Positions 14,945 to 23,077 of a stretch of 48,619 bases of DNA are shown piece by piece. The notes below the pieces were generated by a model, which worked only from the letters and a program-made list of their open reading frames with translations, was not told the DNA's origin and searched no databases. A program made the translations under genes and the position numbers. Source of the stretch: a bacterium (GTDB lineage Bacteria; T1Sed10-126); the NCBI GenBank assembly GCA_003554945.1, contig PWHN01000085.1, forward strand, positions 1-48,619. The letters run 5' to 3'. The stretch's first letter is position 1; each line of letters starts with the position of its first letter.

Positions 14945-17560
14945 ATGGGCGAGCAGACACCGCTGATGAAACAATATCATCAAATAAAGGATCAGTATGA
15001 GGAAGAGTTGCTATTCTTCCGCCTGGGCGATTTTTACGAGATGTTCTATGATGATGCAAAAATTGTTGCGCGTGAACTTGAGGTTACCCTGACCTCCAAA
15101 CCGGTGGCCAAGGACAAGGATGTTCCGATGGCCGGTGTGCCGGCTCATTCCGTTGAACCTTACCTGGAACAGCTTATCGAGAAGGGGTATCGTGTAGCCA
15201 TCTGTGAGCAGGTGGAGGAGGCCTCGGAGGCGTCAGGAATAGTTGACCGGGCGGTTGTGAGGGTTGTTACGCCGGGGACGATTACCGAGGAGGATTACCT
15301 GGACAGTCACAAAAACAACTATCTGCTCTCCTTCTGCTGGTCTGAAGCCGAACAATCGGAGAGTCTGCGGGTAGGACTGGCCTATGTTGACCTGTCGACG
15401 GGAGAATTCGAAGCGACAAGTTTTAAAGATGAACCTGAAAAAAACGTTTTGCTCTCCGAAATTAACCGCCTTCATCCGGCCGAGGTAATCCTGCCCGACC
15501 AGGACCGCAGCGAAGAATTTATTGACAGTATCACTGAGTTTCACGACTCCCTGGCAGTAACTTCCAGGCCCGGCTGGCAGTTTGAAACAGAGGAAGCGCA
15601 GCGCAAGTTAGAAGACCAGTTTGCTGCTGATAAAATTGCTGAGCTGGAGGAGCGGGAGCTACTTTTAAAAGCTGCCGGCGCACTTGTCTTTTACCTGGCA
15701 GATACACAAAAACGGTCGCTTTCTCATCTGAACGAGATTAACACCTATGAGCGAGAAGGGTTCATGGTGCTTGACGCAGCCAGCCAGCGTAACCTGGAGC
15801 TGGCTGAGTCGTTAACCGGGCAGGACCAGGCGACGTTGTTCAGCGTTCTCGACGATACTGAAACGGCGATGGGAAGTCGCCGTCTGCGGCGTTGGATACT
15901 CCAGCCCCTGCTTAACGAAAAACAGATAAATGAGCGTCTTGATGCGGTTGAATGGTTTTATAACAACGGGCCGGAGATTCCCGCTGTAAAAGAGGAGCTG
16001 CGCCGGTTGTTTGATGTTCAGAGAATTGTCGGCAAGGTGGGATCGAACCGGGCAAATCCACGCGACCTGAGGGCGCTGGGAGAGAGTCTGCAGCTAATTC
16101 CTGAGATTAAAAAAATGCTTCCCGAACGGAGAGAGTTTCAGCTAATGGTCGAGCGGATGCATGAACTTGAAGATTTACGAGAAGAATTATCACGAGCACT
16201 CGTGGATAATCCGCCGACTAAAATTTCCGAAGGCGACATATTTCAAGACGGGTATTCAGAACGGCTTGACGAGCTGCGAAAGGCGATGCGCGGGGGCAAG
16301 GAGTGGATAACAAATCTTCAGAAACAGGAACGGGAGCGAACAGGGATAGATTCCTTAAAAGTTGGCCACAACAAGGTTTACGGCTATTATATTGAAGTGA
16401 CGGACGCTAACCTTGACCTGGTGCCCGAGGATTACCAGCGCAAACAGACACTCGCTAACTCGGAGCGGTATATTATTCCTGAATTGAAAGAGAAGGAACA
16501 GATGATCGTTGGTGCTGAGGACAAGGCGATGGCCCTGGAAGAGGAATTATTTATTGAACTGCGTGAGCAGGTGCTTCAATATCTGGAAGAATTGCAGGAA
16601 AACGCTGACGTGCTTGCAGACCTGGATGTTATAGTATCGCTTGCTTCATTGGCTCGTGAACGTGGCTACACACGTCCTCGAATTAGCTGGGACGAAGGGT
16701 TGGAGCTTGAACAATCACGCCATCCTGTAGTGGAAGAAATACATGATGAGGAATTTGTGCCCAACGACATCTATTTTGATGAAGAACGTCGTCTTGTCGT
16801 TTTAACCGGCCCTAATATGGCCGGTAAAAGCACCTATATACGGCAAATTGCTCTTATTTCAATAATGGCTCAGATGGGGTCTTTTGTCCCCGCTGACCAC
16901 GCTCACATCGGGATGATTGACCAGGTATTTACCCGGGTGGGAGCGCTTGATTTTCTTGCCGGCGGGCAGAGTACATTTATGGTCGAGATGGTTGAAACGG
17001 CAGATATTGTAAACAATGCGACCGAGAGAAGTCTACTTATTCTTGACGAAGTAGGACGGGGGACAAGCACTTATGACGGTGTTGCTATCGCCTGGTCGGT
17101 CGTCGAATATATTGCCCGCAAAATTAATGCACGTACCCTGTTTGCCACTCATTATCACGAGTTGACCGAGCTGGCTGCGCGGCTGGACAATGTATTTAAC
17201 ATGACGGTGCGGGCTCGTGAGTGGGAGGATGAAATAATTTTCTTGCGCCAGGTTGAGGAAGGGCAATCGGATCGCAGTTACGGCATACAGGTCGGGAAAC
17301 TGGCCGGCTTGCCGCCCGAGGTGATCGACCGAGCGCAGCAGATATTGCGGGAGCTTGAGGAAGAAAAAACCCACGAGGCGCTCGCAAAAATTGACGATAC
17401 CCCGTCCGCTGATCAGCTTGACCTCTTTAACCCCGCTTACCAGGTGGTCAGGCGACTGCAGGAACTGCCATTGGAGGAGCTAACTCCCCTGGAGGCAATG
17501 AACGAATTGGCCCGCCTCCAGCAGGACAGCCAAGAAATCCAAACCCGGGGTCAGAGTTAA
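14945..17560 (+). CDS. mutS: DNA mismatch repair protein MutS
   Basis: MutS recognises mismatches and small loops and recruits MutL. The 871-residue protein has the mismatch-wedge motif Phe30-Tyr-Glu32 in LGDFYEMFYDD, the clamp and lever regions, the Walker A motif GPNMAGKST at residue 622, Walker B LLILDEVGRGTST, and a signature ATHYHELTEL. The C-terminal tail (about 800-871) carries the helical tetramerisation-type segment ending LTPLEAMNELARLQ. Gene order miaB, SPOR protein, mutS resembles the miaB-mutS neighbourhood of Bacillota, but mutL is not next to it here. GAGGGG precedes the ATG. The stop codon lies inside a short tandem repeat. Confidence 0.97.
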   Translation: MGEQTPLMKQYHQIKDQYEEELLFFRLGDFYEMFYDDAKIVARELEVTLTSKPVAKDKDVPMAGVPAHSVEPYLEQLIEKGYRVAICEQVEEASEASGIVDRAVVRVVTPGTITEEDYLDSHKNNYLLSFCWSEAEQSESLRVGLAYVDLSTGEFEATSFKDEPEKNVLLSEINRLHPAEVILPDQDRSEEFIDSITEFHDSLAVTSRPGWQFETEEAQRKLEDQFAADKIAELEERELLLKAAGALVFYLADTQKRSLSHLNEINTYEREGFMVLDAASQRNLELAESLTGQDQATLFSVLDDTETAMGSRRLRRWILQPLLNEKQINERLDAVEWFYNNGPEIPAVKEELRRLFDVQRIVGKVGSNRANPRDLRALGESLQLIPEIKKMLPERREFQLMVERMHELEDLREELSRALVDNPPTKISEGDIFQDGYSERLDELRKAMRGGKEWITNLQKQERERTGIDSLKVGHNKVYGYYIEVTDANLDLVPEDYQRKQTLANSERYIIPELKEKEQMIVGAEDKAMALEEELFIELREQVLQYLEELQENADVLADLDVIVSLASLARERGYTRPRISWDEGLELEQSRHPVVEEIHDEEFVPNDIYFDEERRLVVLTGPNMAGKSTYIRQIALISIMAQMGSFVPADHAHIGMIDQVFTRVGALDFLAGGQSTFMVEMVETADIVNNATERSLLILDEVGRGTSTYDGVAIAWSVVEYIARKINARTLFATHYHELTELAARLDNVFNMTVRAREWEDEIIFLRQVEEGQSDRSYGIQVGKLAGLPPEVIDRAQQILRELEEEKTHEALAKIDDTPSADQLDLFNPAYQVVRRLQELPLEELTPLEAMNELARLQQDSQEIQTRGQS

Positions 17561-17623
17561 ACTTTAAACTTAAGAGTGCCAGAGTTAAACTTAAGAGTGT
17601 CAGAGTTAAACTTTAAACTTAAG
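17549..17623. repeat. imperfect tandem repeat at the mutS 3' end
   Basis: Three copies of AGAGTTAAACTTTAAACTTA, the middle one shortened to AGAGTTAAACTTA, follow each other, each ending in AAGAGTG or AAGAGC. The first copy supplies the mutS stop codon TAA. The units contain small palindromes (GTTTAA type) but form no clear terminator. Confidence 0.85.
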
Positions 17624-17667
17624 AGCTACCGGGCAGGTATTGAAATTGTAACCGGGAGGTTTGATTG

Positions 17668-18657
17668 ATGAATTTACGTAATCTTGCGCTGGACACGGTT
17701 CGATTGACAGAGCTGGCAGCTATTGCCTCTTCGCGTTATATGGGCTGGGGAGATAAGGACGCGGCGGACCAGGCTGCAGTTGATGCAATGCGGGAGATGT
17801 TTCAATACGTCCCCGTGGATGGAACAGTAGTGATAGGCGAGGGCCAAAAGGATCAGGCTCCGATGTTATACATTGGTGAATCCGTTGGAACCGGTGAAGG
17901 TCCTGAAGTTGATATAGCTGTTGATCCCCTGGAAGGAACAACAATTGTGGCTAAAGGAGGAGCCGGAGCTCTATGTGTGCTTGGCCTTGGACCTCGAGGT
18001 TCCTTTTTACATGCTCCTGACGTTTACATGATGAAGATTGCGGTTGGCCCCAAAGCGCGCGGGAAAATTGATTTGGAAGACGATCTTGAAACAAATGTGC
18101 GCCGAGTTGCCCGGGCAAACGATAAATCAGTGGAGACGCTTACCTGTGTCCTGCTTGAACGGCCGCGCAACGAGGACTTTATTTCCACCCTGAGGGGACT
18201 GGGTTGTCGTATTAAATTGATTGAACACGGGGACGTCTCCGCTGCGTTAGCGACCTGTATGCCTGAATCAGGGATAGACATGCTAATAGGAATTGGAAAC
18301 AGCGCCGAAGGAGTCCTCAGTGCGGCTGCCCTCCAATGTTTTGGCGGAGATATACAGGGTCGATTTAATCCGATCGGTGAAGATCAATACGAACGGCTGG
18401 AGGATATGGGCTATACGGATTATGAGAAAATCTTTAAAATTGGTGATCTTGCCAAACCGGAAGAGTTACTTTTTGCCTGTACCGGGGTTACCGACGGGGA
18501 TTTTTTGGATGGAGTTCGCTACGACGGCGAAGAAATCATTACCCACTCGATGGTTTTACGTTCTTCCAGCAAAACTCGCCGCCAGGTTGTCGGCTATCAC
18601 AGGGAAGAAGAAAAATTTGGTCCTGACGCCGATGTAAATCCCCTGCGCCAGTTCTGA
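17668..18657 (+). CDS. glpX: fructose-1,6-bisphosphatase class II
   Basis: This enzyme hydrolyses fructose 1,6-bisphosphate in gluconeogenesis; some members also accept sedoheptulose 1,7-bisphosphate. The 329-residue protein has VVIGEGQKDQAPMLYIGE, VDIAVDPLEGTTIVAKG (the metal-binding DPLEGT motif), VLLERPRNEDFI and IGIGNSAEGVLSAAALQCFG, and ends in a conserved SSKTRRQV region. All fit the GlpX family at normal length. The ATG at 17668 lies behind GGGAGGTTTGATTG; a TTG one codon earlier is less likely. It is followed by folB after 11 bases, so the two are probably cotranscribed. Confidence 0.94.
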   Translation: MNLRNLALDTVRLTELAAIASSRYMGWGDKDAADQAAVDAMREMFQYVPVDGTVVIGEGQKDQAPMLYIGESVGTGEGPEVDIAVDPLEGTTIVAKGGAGALCVLGLGPRGSFLHAPDVYMMKIAVGPKARGKIDLEDDLETNVRRVARANDKSVETLTCVLLERPRNEDFISTLRGLGCRIKLIEHGDVSAALATCMPESGIDMLIGIGNSAEGVLSAAALQCFGGDIQGRFNPIGEDQYERLEDMGYTDYEKIFKIGDLAKPEELLFACTGVTDGDFLDGVRYDGEEIITHSMVLRSSSKTRRQVVGYHREEEKFGPDADVNPLRQF

Positions 18658-18668
18658 GGTTTACAGAT

Positions 18669-19046
18669 ATGAGCAACGAAGACGTAATTTTTGTTGAAAA
18701 CCTGGAGCTTGATGTAAATATTGGTGTCGGTGAAGCTGAGCGAGAGGAAGTTCAGCCGGTGTTAGCCAATTTTTGCGTTTTTACCGATACTTCTGCTGCA
18801 GCTCGCAGCGGTAACCTTGTCGATACGATCGATTACTACAGGATGGCGGGAACCATTCGTGATTACGCCGAGAGTAACTCGTGGAAGCTGCTGGAAACTC
18901 TGGCCGAGGAGCTCTGTCAGCTCTGTCTGAAAAAATTTGAGCTGGAGAAAATTGAGTTAAAATTAGAAAAACCGGCAGTATTAAAAGGGGCTGCTACGGC
19001 CGGCGTTCAAATAACCAGGACCGCAAGTAATAAGAAGCCAAAATGA
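18669..19046 (+). CDS. folB: dihydroneopterin aldolase
   Basis: FolB splits 7,8-dihydroneopterin to 6-hydroxymethyl-dihydropterin and glycolaldehyde in folate synthesis. The 125-residue protein is of normal length. It shows LDVNIGVGEAEREEVQPV (glutamate-bearing loop), DTIDYYRMA (tyrosine region), KLLETLAEELC (pterin-binding Leu-Glu pair) and KLEKPAVLKGA (catalytic lysine). No other folate genes are nearby. Its last 53 bases overlap, tail to tail, the convergent VanZ-like gene, so the two transcripts are antisense at their ends. Confidence 0.9.
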   Translation: MSNEDVIFVENLELDVNIGVGEAEREEVQPVLANFCVFTDTSAAARSGNLVDTIDYYRMAGTIRDYAESNSWKLLETLAEELCQLCLKKFELEKIELKLEKPAVLKGAATAGVQITRTASNKKPK

Positions 19047-19827
19047 ACAGGTTAAGCGCTACGGCGGCGCCACCGAAATAGCTGATAATCAGAGCCGGTC
19101 CGGCGACCGTGCCCAGCCCCCAGAGAGTAAGCAGGGGAATAAGCAAGTAGAGACAAAGTAACTCTTCAAGTTGATTTTTCCCATCGTAAACCAGCCAGAG
19201 AGCAGATAGCAGGAGTCCAGCCGTTAGTATTGCCGGTTGTTGAGGCCGAAAGTAAGCTGTGATTAAGTAGGTTAGCTGGACAATAAGCGGCAGATATATT
19301 TTTGTCTTTTTCCTGAACCATAACCAGCCTAAAAAAGTGGTGGAAATTAAACCAGCGAGCAGTGTAAGATAAGCGGGTAGAGTACGGGAAAATAGGATTA
19401 GTAGCTGGTTGCCAACGAGAATCGCAGCTGTTCCCCAACCGGCCACCCAGCCCCCGGCAAGCAGACCGGCAGCAAGACTGCGATTGATTTTTTGTTCATT
19501 ACTGACAATTAACCATCCGCCCAGTAGACCAAGTAGATTAAAAATGAAATCTATGCCTTCAGCCGAGCGGTGCGGAATTAATATCTGGCCTGTTTCTGCG
19601 GCCAACGCCAGCAAAAGCGGTGGGATAAGCCAGCCCTTCCAGTTGTTTTTAGCGAAGCTGAGCTTCCAGAGCACTCCGACACCAATAAATAAACCGTAAT
19701 GCAGGGGCAGGTCGGGATTGCCAAATAATGAGGGCGGTCCCGGAGCAAATGGGTACCACATCAGGAGCAGAACAGAAAGACTCCAGAGCAGCGCCAGTTT
19801 TCGTATTGTGAACCTTTTATTGGCCAA
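18994..19827 (-). CDS. VanZ-like polytopic membrane protein
   Basis: A 277-residue, very hydrophobic protein with about eight membrane segments. The first half matches the VanZ family: LLLMWYPFAPG near the start, and ALAAETGQILIPHRSAEGIDFIFNLLG, which is the E-x2-Q, PxR, D and N pattern of VanZ. The second half adds four or five further helices not found in minimal VanZ proteins. Its role is unknown; VanZ itself gives low-level teicoplanin resistance. The annotated ATG has AAGGAGGTAGG upstream on the minus strand (about 19836-19846), a strong site. The 3' end overlaps folB. Confidence 0.82.
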   Translation of the reverse strand: MANKRFTIRKLALLWSLSVLLLMWYPFAPGPPSLFGNPDLPLHYGLFIGVGVLWKLSFAKNNWKGWLIPPLLLALAAETGQILIPHRSAEGIDFIFNLLGLLGGWLIVSNEQKINRSLAAGLLAGGWVAGWGTAAILVGNQLLILFSRTLPAYLTLLAGLISTTFLGWLWFRKKTKIYLPLIVQLTYLITAYFRPQQPAILTAGLLLSALWLVYDGKNQLEELLCLYLLIPLLTLWGLGTVAGPALIISYFGGAAVALNLFILASYYLRSWLFERRP

Positions 19828-19879
19828 TGAAGCCCTACCTCCTTGGTCGGGATAATTTTATCGGATCACCTCCCACCTT

Positions 19880-19905
19880 ACTACGTCAAAGTATTTTGAC
19901 GTAGT
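19880..19905. repeat. 26-bp palindrome, copy 1
   Basis: ACTACGTCAAA and TTTGACGTAGT are perfect 11-base arms around GTAT. The same sequence, loop included, recurs at 24698-24725. This copy lies between divergent units, the VanZ-like gene (minus) and tRNA-Ile (plus). Confidence 0.9.
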
Positions 19906-20018
19906 GAAAGGGGGGTAAAATTTAAACACCCGGAAAATTATAAAGGGAAACCACGAGGGGAACCCTTGATTTTTAGTTCTGATTCGGTTAAATTATTATA
20001 GCAGAAAATGGAAGACAC

Positions 20019-20094
<76 letters not shown>

Positions 20095-20101
20095 TTAGTT
20101 C

Positions 20102-20182
20102 AGCTAAAAGCTAAAAGCTTAAAGCTGAAAGCTAAGAGCAGAACTCAAAACCGTGAAAACAGCTTAAAGCTGAAAGCTAAAA
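20102..20182. repeat. AGCTTAAAGCTGAAAGCTAA-type simple repeat
   Basis: Multiple short units of AGCTAAA, AGCTTAA and AGCTGAA follow tRNA-Ile, in two clusters (20102-20140 and 20160-20182). Similar units occur at 39439-39470. No coding signal is seen. Confidence 0.75.
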
Positions 20183-20203
20183 CCAAAAAAGCAAGCGACC
20201 TCA

Positions 20204-20264
20204 CAGGGAGTCTGAGGGAGTATCCCTCAGGACTTCAGGCACAGGAGGTGCTGTGGGGGAGCAG
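20204..20264 (+). repeat. 61-base structured block, copy 1 (next to tRNA-Ile)
   Basis: The block differs from 22753-22813 at only three positions. It contains a perfect hairpin CTGAGGGA-GTA-TCCCTCAG and a second hairpin CACAG/CTGTG. Both copies lie roughly 60-120 bases downstream of a tRNA gene on the same strand and end in GTGGGGGAGCAG. Confidence 0.9.
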
Positions 20265-20300
20265 ATAATAAACTAAGTTACAGCCGATAGAGGGCGAATC

Positions 20301-21944
20301 TTGTCTAAAAAAATATCTCTTCCGATTATTTTTCTCTTCCTTGTGTCAGTTATTTCCTTCCCTTTATACCATTTGAATGCCGCAGACGACGAGGCTGTGC
20401 TCTATTTTTTCTGGGGGGTAGGCTGTCCTTTCTGTGACCAGCAAGAAGAGTTCCTGGAGGAGCTTGAGGCTGAATATCCTGAGCTTAAGATAAAGGATTA
20501 CGAAGTTTACCAGGATCCTGAAGGACGAGAATTTTTTATGGAAATGGCCCGGTTGCACAACCTGGATAGGGAGGCTGTGCCTGCCACTTTTATTGGTGAG
20601 CAGCACTGGGTGGGCTTCCGCGACGCTATGAAGGAGCCGATGGAGGAAGCGGTTGTGGAATGTATAGATTCAGGTTGTCCTGACGCGGCCGAGTTAGATT
20701 CTTCTGCCACACAGGTTGATGCTGAGGAGTTGCGCCCCTACGCAAGCGAGTTTCAAACTATTTCAGATCTGAAAGATTTAATTGAATATCTTGCTGATGG
20801 GCGGCTGGCGTTATTAGGTGAAGCCTCCCACGGGACGGAAGAATACTACCACTGGCGGGCCGAGATAAGTCGCAAGCTGATCGAGGAGCATGATTTTGAT
20901 TTTGTAGTGGTGGAAGGGGATTGGGGTTCTCTCTTCGAAGTTAACAAATACGTCAACCAGAATCCAGGAGCTCTGGCCGACAAAGAGGCGGTGCTCGCGC
21001 AATTGGATCGATGGCCACCCTGGATGTGGGCTAATCCGGTGGTAGAAGAGTTTATTAGCTGGCTGCGCGACTACAACAGTGAAGCCGGGAATGTAGGTTT
21101 CTACGGACTTGATGTATATGGTGCCTGGGATGACGGTGACCGGCTGCTGGAGTTAGTAGAAGGGATGGAACACCAGCAGGCGCTGGCAGAAAAGTTTGAA
21201 TGTTTTGAAGAGTATCGCGACGATGGTCAGGCCTACGCTCAGAACTATCAGCAGTTTAGTCGCTCCTGTGCGGAAGAGATGGAGGGGATTTACCGGTTGG
21301 TTGATGAGCAGATCGCCCCCGAAGTAACGGCCGATAAAGCCCTGCGCCTGCGTCAGAAAGCTTCAGTGTTAAAACAATCCGAGCGACATTACCGGGCGAT
21401 GGCAGCAGCGGAGCTTGACGACTGGAATGAGCGGGTGGCCCACATGGAGTCCACGTTAGACAGGTTGTTGGATTATTACGGTGATGACTCAAAAGGAGTT
21501 GTCTGGGCGCACAATACTCACGTTGGCGACGCTCGAGCAACAGTTATGGCGCAACAGGGACGAGAAAATATCGGACAGTTGACCCGGGTAAATTATGGAG
21601 CGGACGAGATTCGCATACTGGGGCAGGCAGGGTATCAGGGCAGTGTCCGGGCCGGGAGCGCCTGGGGGCAGTCCGGAACGGAAATGGAGCTACCGGCGGC
21701 TCAGGAAAATAGTCACGAAGCTACTTTGAACAAACTGGGGGAACAATTTTATCTTAAATTTGACGATCAATTCCGCCAGACAGGTCTGCTGGAGCAAACT
21801 CGAGGTCATCGTGCGGTTGGTGTGGTTTACAATCCACGGCAGGAACATGGGAACTACGTTCCAACTGTGCTTCCAATCCGTTACGATGCTTTACTCTTCT
21901 TTCGTGCAACAGAGGCACTCAAACCCCACCCGGTTGTGGAATGA
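20301..21944 (+). CDS. exported thioredoxin-fold and erythromycin-esterase-like fusion
   Basis: The 547-residue protein begins with a signal sequence (residues 1-27, core IIFLFLVSVISFPLY, ending NAA). A thioredoxin-like domain follows with the redox motif CPFC at 42-45 and the cis-proline Pro94 (AVPATFIG). From about residue 150 it matches the erythromycin esterase/EreB superfamily. LLGEASHGTEEYYHWR near 171 carries the Glu and His of the active site, VVVEGDWG follows, and VWAHNTHVGDAR near 400 has the paired His residues. Most members of this superfamily are not macrolide esterases and have unknown substrates. The fusion to an exported thioredoxin domain is unusual to my knowledge. The TTG start lies six bases after GAGGG. 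No partner gene is evident. Confidence 0.88.
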   Translation: MSKKISLPIIFLFLVSVISFPLYHLNAADDEAVLYFFWGVGCPFCDQQEEFLEELEAEYPELKIKDYEVYQDPEGREFFMEMARLHNLDREAVPATFIGEQHWVGFRDAMKEPMEEAVVECIDSGCPDAAELDSSATQVDAEELRPYASEFQTISDLKDLIEYLADGRLALLGEASHGTEEYYHWRAEISRKLIEEHDFDFVVVEGDWGSLFEVNKYVNQNPGALADKEAVLAQLDRWPPWMWANPVVEEFISWLRDYNSEAGNVGFYGLDVYGAWDDGDRLLELVEGMEHQQALAEKFECFEEYRDDGQAYAQNYQQFSRSCAEEMEGIYRLVDEQIAPEVTADKALRLRQKASVLKQSERHYRAMAAAELDDWNERVAHMESTLDRLLDYYGDDSKGVVWAHNTHVGDARATVMAQQGRENIGQLTRVNYGADEIRILGQAGYQGSVRAGSAWGQSGTEMELPAAQENSHEATLNKLGEQFYLKFDDQFRQTGLLEQTRGHRAVGVVYNPRQEHGNYVPTVLPIRYDALLFFRATEALKPHPVVE

Positions 21945-21947
21945 GCT

Positions 21948-22331
21948 TCAGTTTTTTTGAGATCGGGGAAAGTGGAGCCGGTAAATTAGTGTGTAGGCGA
22001 GGATATTGCCAATAATCAGCAAAATTCCCAGAATAACTATCTCCCTGTAAACAAATCCATCCACATAAATTAGTGGGTATATGTAGTGAGCGATAAAACC
22101 GCCTTCATAAGTGGAGAGTCCGGCTTGATCAAGAAAATAGTTTTCCAGTGGAGTAAGGGGACAGGACCAGCGAAAAAACCAGATTAGGGTCGCCCAGGTA
22201 AGACAGGGAATGTGGAGGAGGATAAGTTTTGGCCAGCGGATACAGATCAAAGCTCCAAAAACGGAAAATATTATAAAAAATAGGTGGACAAAATAGGTTA
22301 AATTAGCCAAAAAACGAAAGAGAATGGTCAT
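21948..22331 (-). CDS. DUF2784 small membrane protein
   Basis: A 127-residue protein with four hydrophobic segments. The family pattern is clear: FVHLFFIIFSVFGALI, then CPLTPLENYF, a YEGGFIAHYIYPLIY stretch and a final helix ILGILLIIGNILAYTLIY. DUF2784 proteins have no known function. The ATG at 22331 is chosen because upstream sequence in the same frame is palindromic repeat (GCGGGAACGAATAACG). The gene is convergent with the thioredoxin/esterase fusion, with only three bases between the stop codons. Confidence 0.8.
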   Translation of the reverse strand: MTILFRFLANLTYFVHLFFIIFSVFGALICIRWPKLILLHIPCLTWATLIWFFRWSCPLTPLENYFLDQAGLSTYEGGFIAHYIYPLIYVDGFVYREIVILGILLIIGNILAYTLIYRLHFPRSQKN

Positions 22332-22344
22332 ATATTTATCTCGC

Positions 22345-22540
22345 TTTCCAACCGCCCCCCGCCATTGCGGGAACGAATAACGTCCCAAGGAACGTATGAC
22401 GTCCCAGGGCTTGACCCGCGATCTATTTTCCCCCCCTTTGTCTTTCCCCCCTTCAAGGGGGAAAAGGAATGGGGGGTCTGGATCTTCCCCTGGAGCAAGT
22501 CCGGGGACCGCTCGGGATGACGGAGGCAGGTTTTGTAGAG
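22345..22540. repeat. spacer with palindromic repeats before tRNA-Asp
   Basis: The spacer contains CCCCGCCATTGCGGGAACG, two copies of ACGTCCCA, a CCCCCCTTCAAGGGGG palindrome (about 22447-22463) and TCCGGGGACCGCTCGGGATGAC. The block CTTTGTCTTTCCCCCC followed by TTCAAGGGGG recurs with few changes at about 39187-39215. No gene is seen. Confidence 0.65.
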
Positions 22541-22614
22541 ATCAAAATAGTTATTGAAAAAATGCTTAGAGTTAGTTATTATATCTGTCCCTAAAAGAAA
22601 AAAGCAAGAGTAGA

Positions 22615-22689
22615 GGGGACGTAGTGTAGCGGTCTTAACACGCCTCCCTGTCAAGGAGGAGATCGCCGGTTCAAATCCGGTCGTCCCCG
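22615..22689 (+). tRNA. tRNA-Asp (anticodon GUC)
   Basis: Cloverleaf with acceptor arms GGGGACG and CGTCCCC, anticodon stem CCTCC/GGAGG with loop CTGTCAA (GTC at 34-36) and T loop TTCAAAT. The gene is complete. Its last 27 bases plus 13 bases of downstream sequence are exactly repeated at 22874-22913. Confidence 0.95.
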
Positions 22690-22702
22690 CTTATTTATGT
22701 AC
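22663..22702 (+). repeat. 40-bp direct repeat, tRNA-Asp copy (attachment-site-like)
   Basis: This repeat begins TCGCCGGTTCAAATCCGG inside the T arm of tRNA-Asp and runs to GTAC past the gene. The second copy is identical over 40 bases at 22874-22913. Integrases that target tRNA genes leave exactly this layout, with the intact tRNA on one side and a 3' fragment on the other. Confidence 0.85.
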
Positions 22703-22752
22703 CAGTTCCGTTAAGTAACAAGCTAATAGGAAACGTGTAAAAAAGGCGATCG

Positions 22753-22813
22753 CAGGGAGTCTGAGGGAGTATCCCTCAGGACTTCAGACACAGGAAGTGC
22801 CGTGGGGGAGCAG
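22753..22813 (+). repeat. 61-base structured block, copy 2 (between the tRNA-Asp repeats)
   Basis: Matches 20204-20264 at 58 of 61 positions and keeps the CTGAGGGA-GTA-TCCCTCAG hairpin intact. It lies within the 171-base segment between the two tRNA-Asp 3' copies. After it comes another perfect hairpin, AGGGGGAAC-ATGT-GTTCCCCCT (about 22833-22854). Confidence 0.9.
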
Positions 22814-22873
22814 TGAGCGAAAGCGAACGTCGAGGGGGAACATGTGTTCCCCCTTGAGGAGCAGGAGGCGACG

Positions 22874-22913
22874 TCGCCGGTTCAAATCCGGTCGTCCCCG
22901 CTTATTTATGTAC
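22874..22913 (+). repeat. 40-bp direct repeat, detached tRNA-Asp 3' fragment
   Basis: Exact copy of 22663-22702. It contains the T arm and 3' acceptor strand of tRNA-Asp but no 5' half, so it is not a functional tRNA. The 171 bases between the copies have no gene but several hairpins. Confidence 0.85.
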
Positions 22914-23009
22914 GATAGATTCCGGATCAGCGGGCACTTCGTGCCCTTGTCCGGAATGACGGTGGAAAGTTGTAGGCGATGGAGCTCGCCGTATAAATGC
23001 AATAATGCT

Positions 23010-23062
23010 AATGGCTTCTGTTTGTTCTCTCTCCGGAGAGCAAACAGGAGCCATTTTTTTTT
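23010..23062 (+). terminator. strong hairpin with T-run in the antiporter leader
   Basis: AATGGCT and CTGTTTG pair with CAAACAG and AGCCATT around a TCTC/GGAGAG top, giving a stem of about 18 pairs with one mismatch. A run of nine T residues follows. It lies only 15 bases before the TTG start of the antiporter gene. It could be the terminator of tRNA-Asp transcription, or an attenuator controlling read-through into the antiporter gene. Confidence 0.85.
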
Positions 23063-23077
23063 GAAAGGAGGATTATT

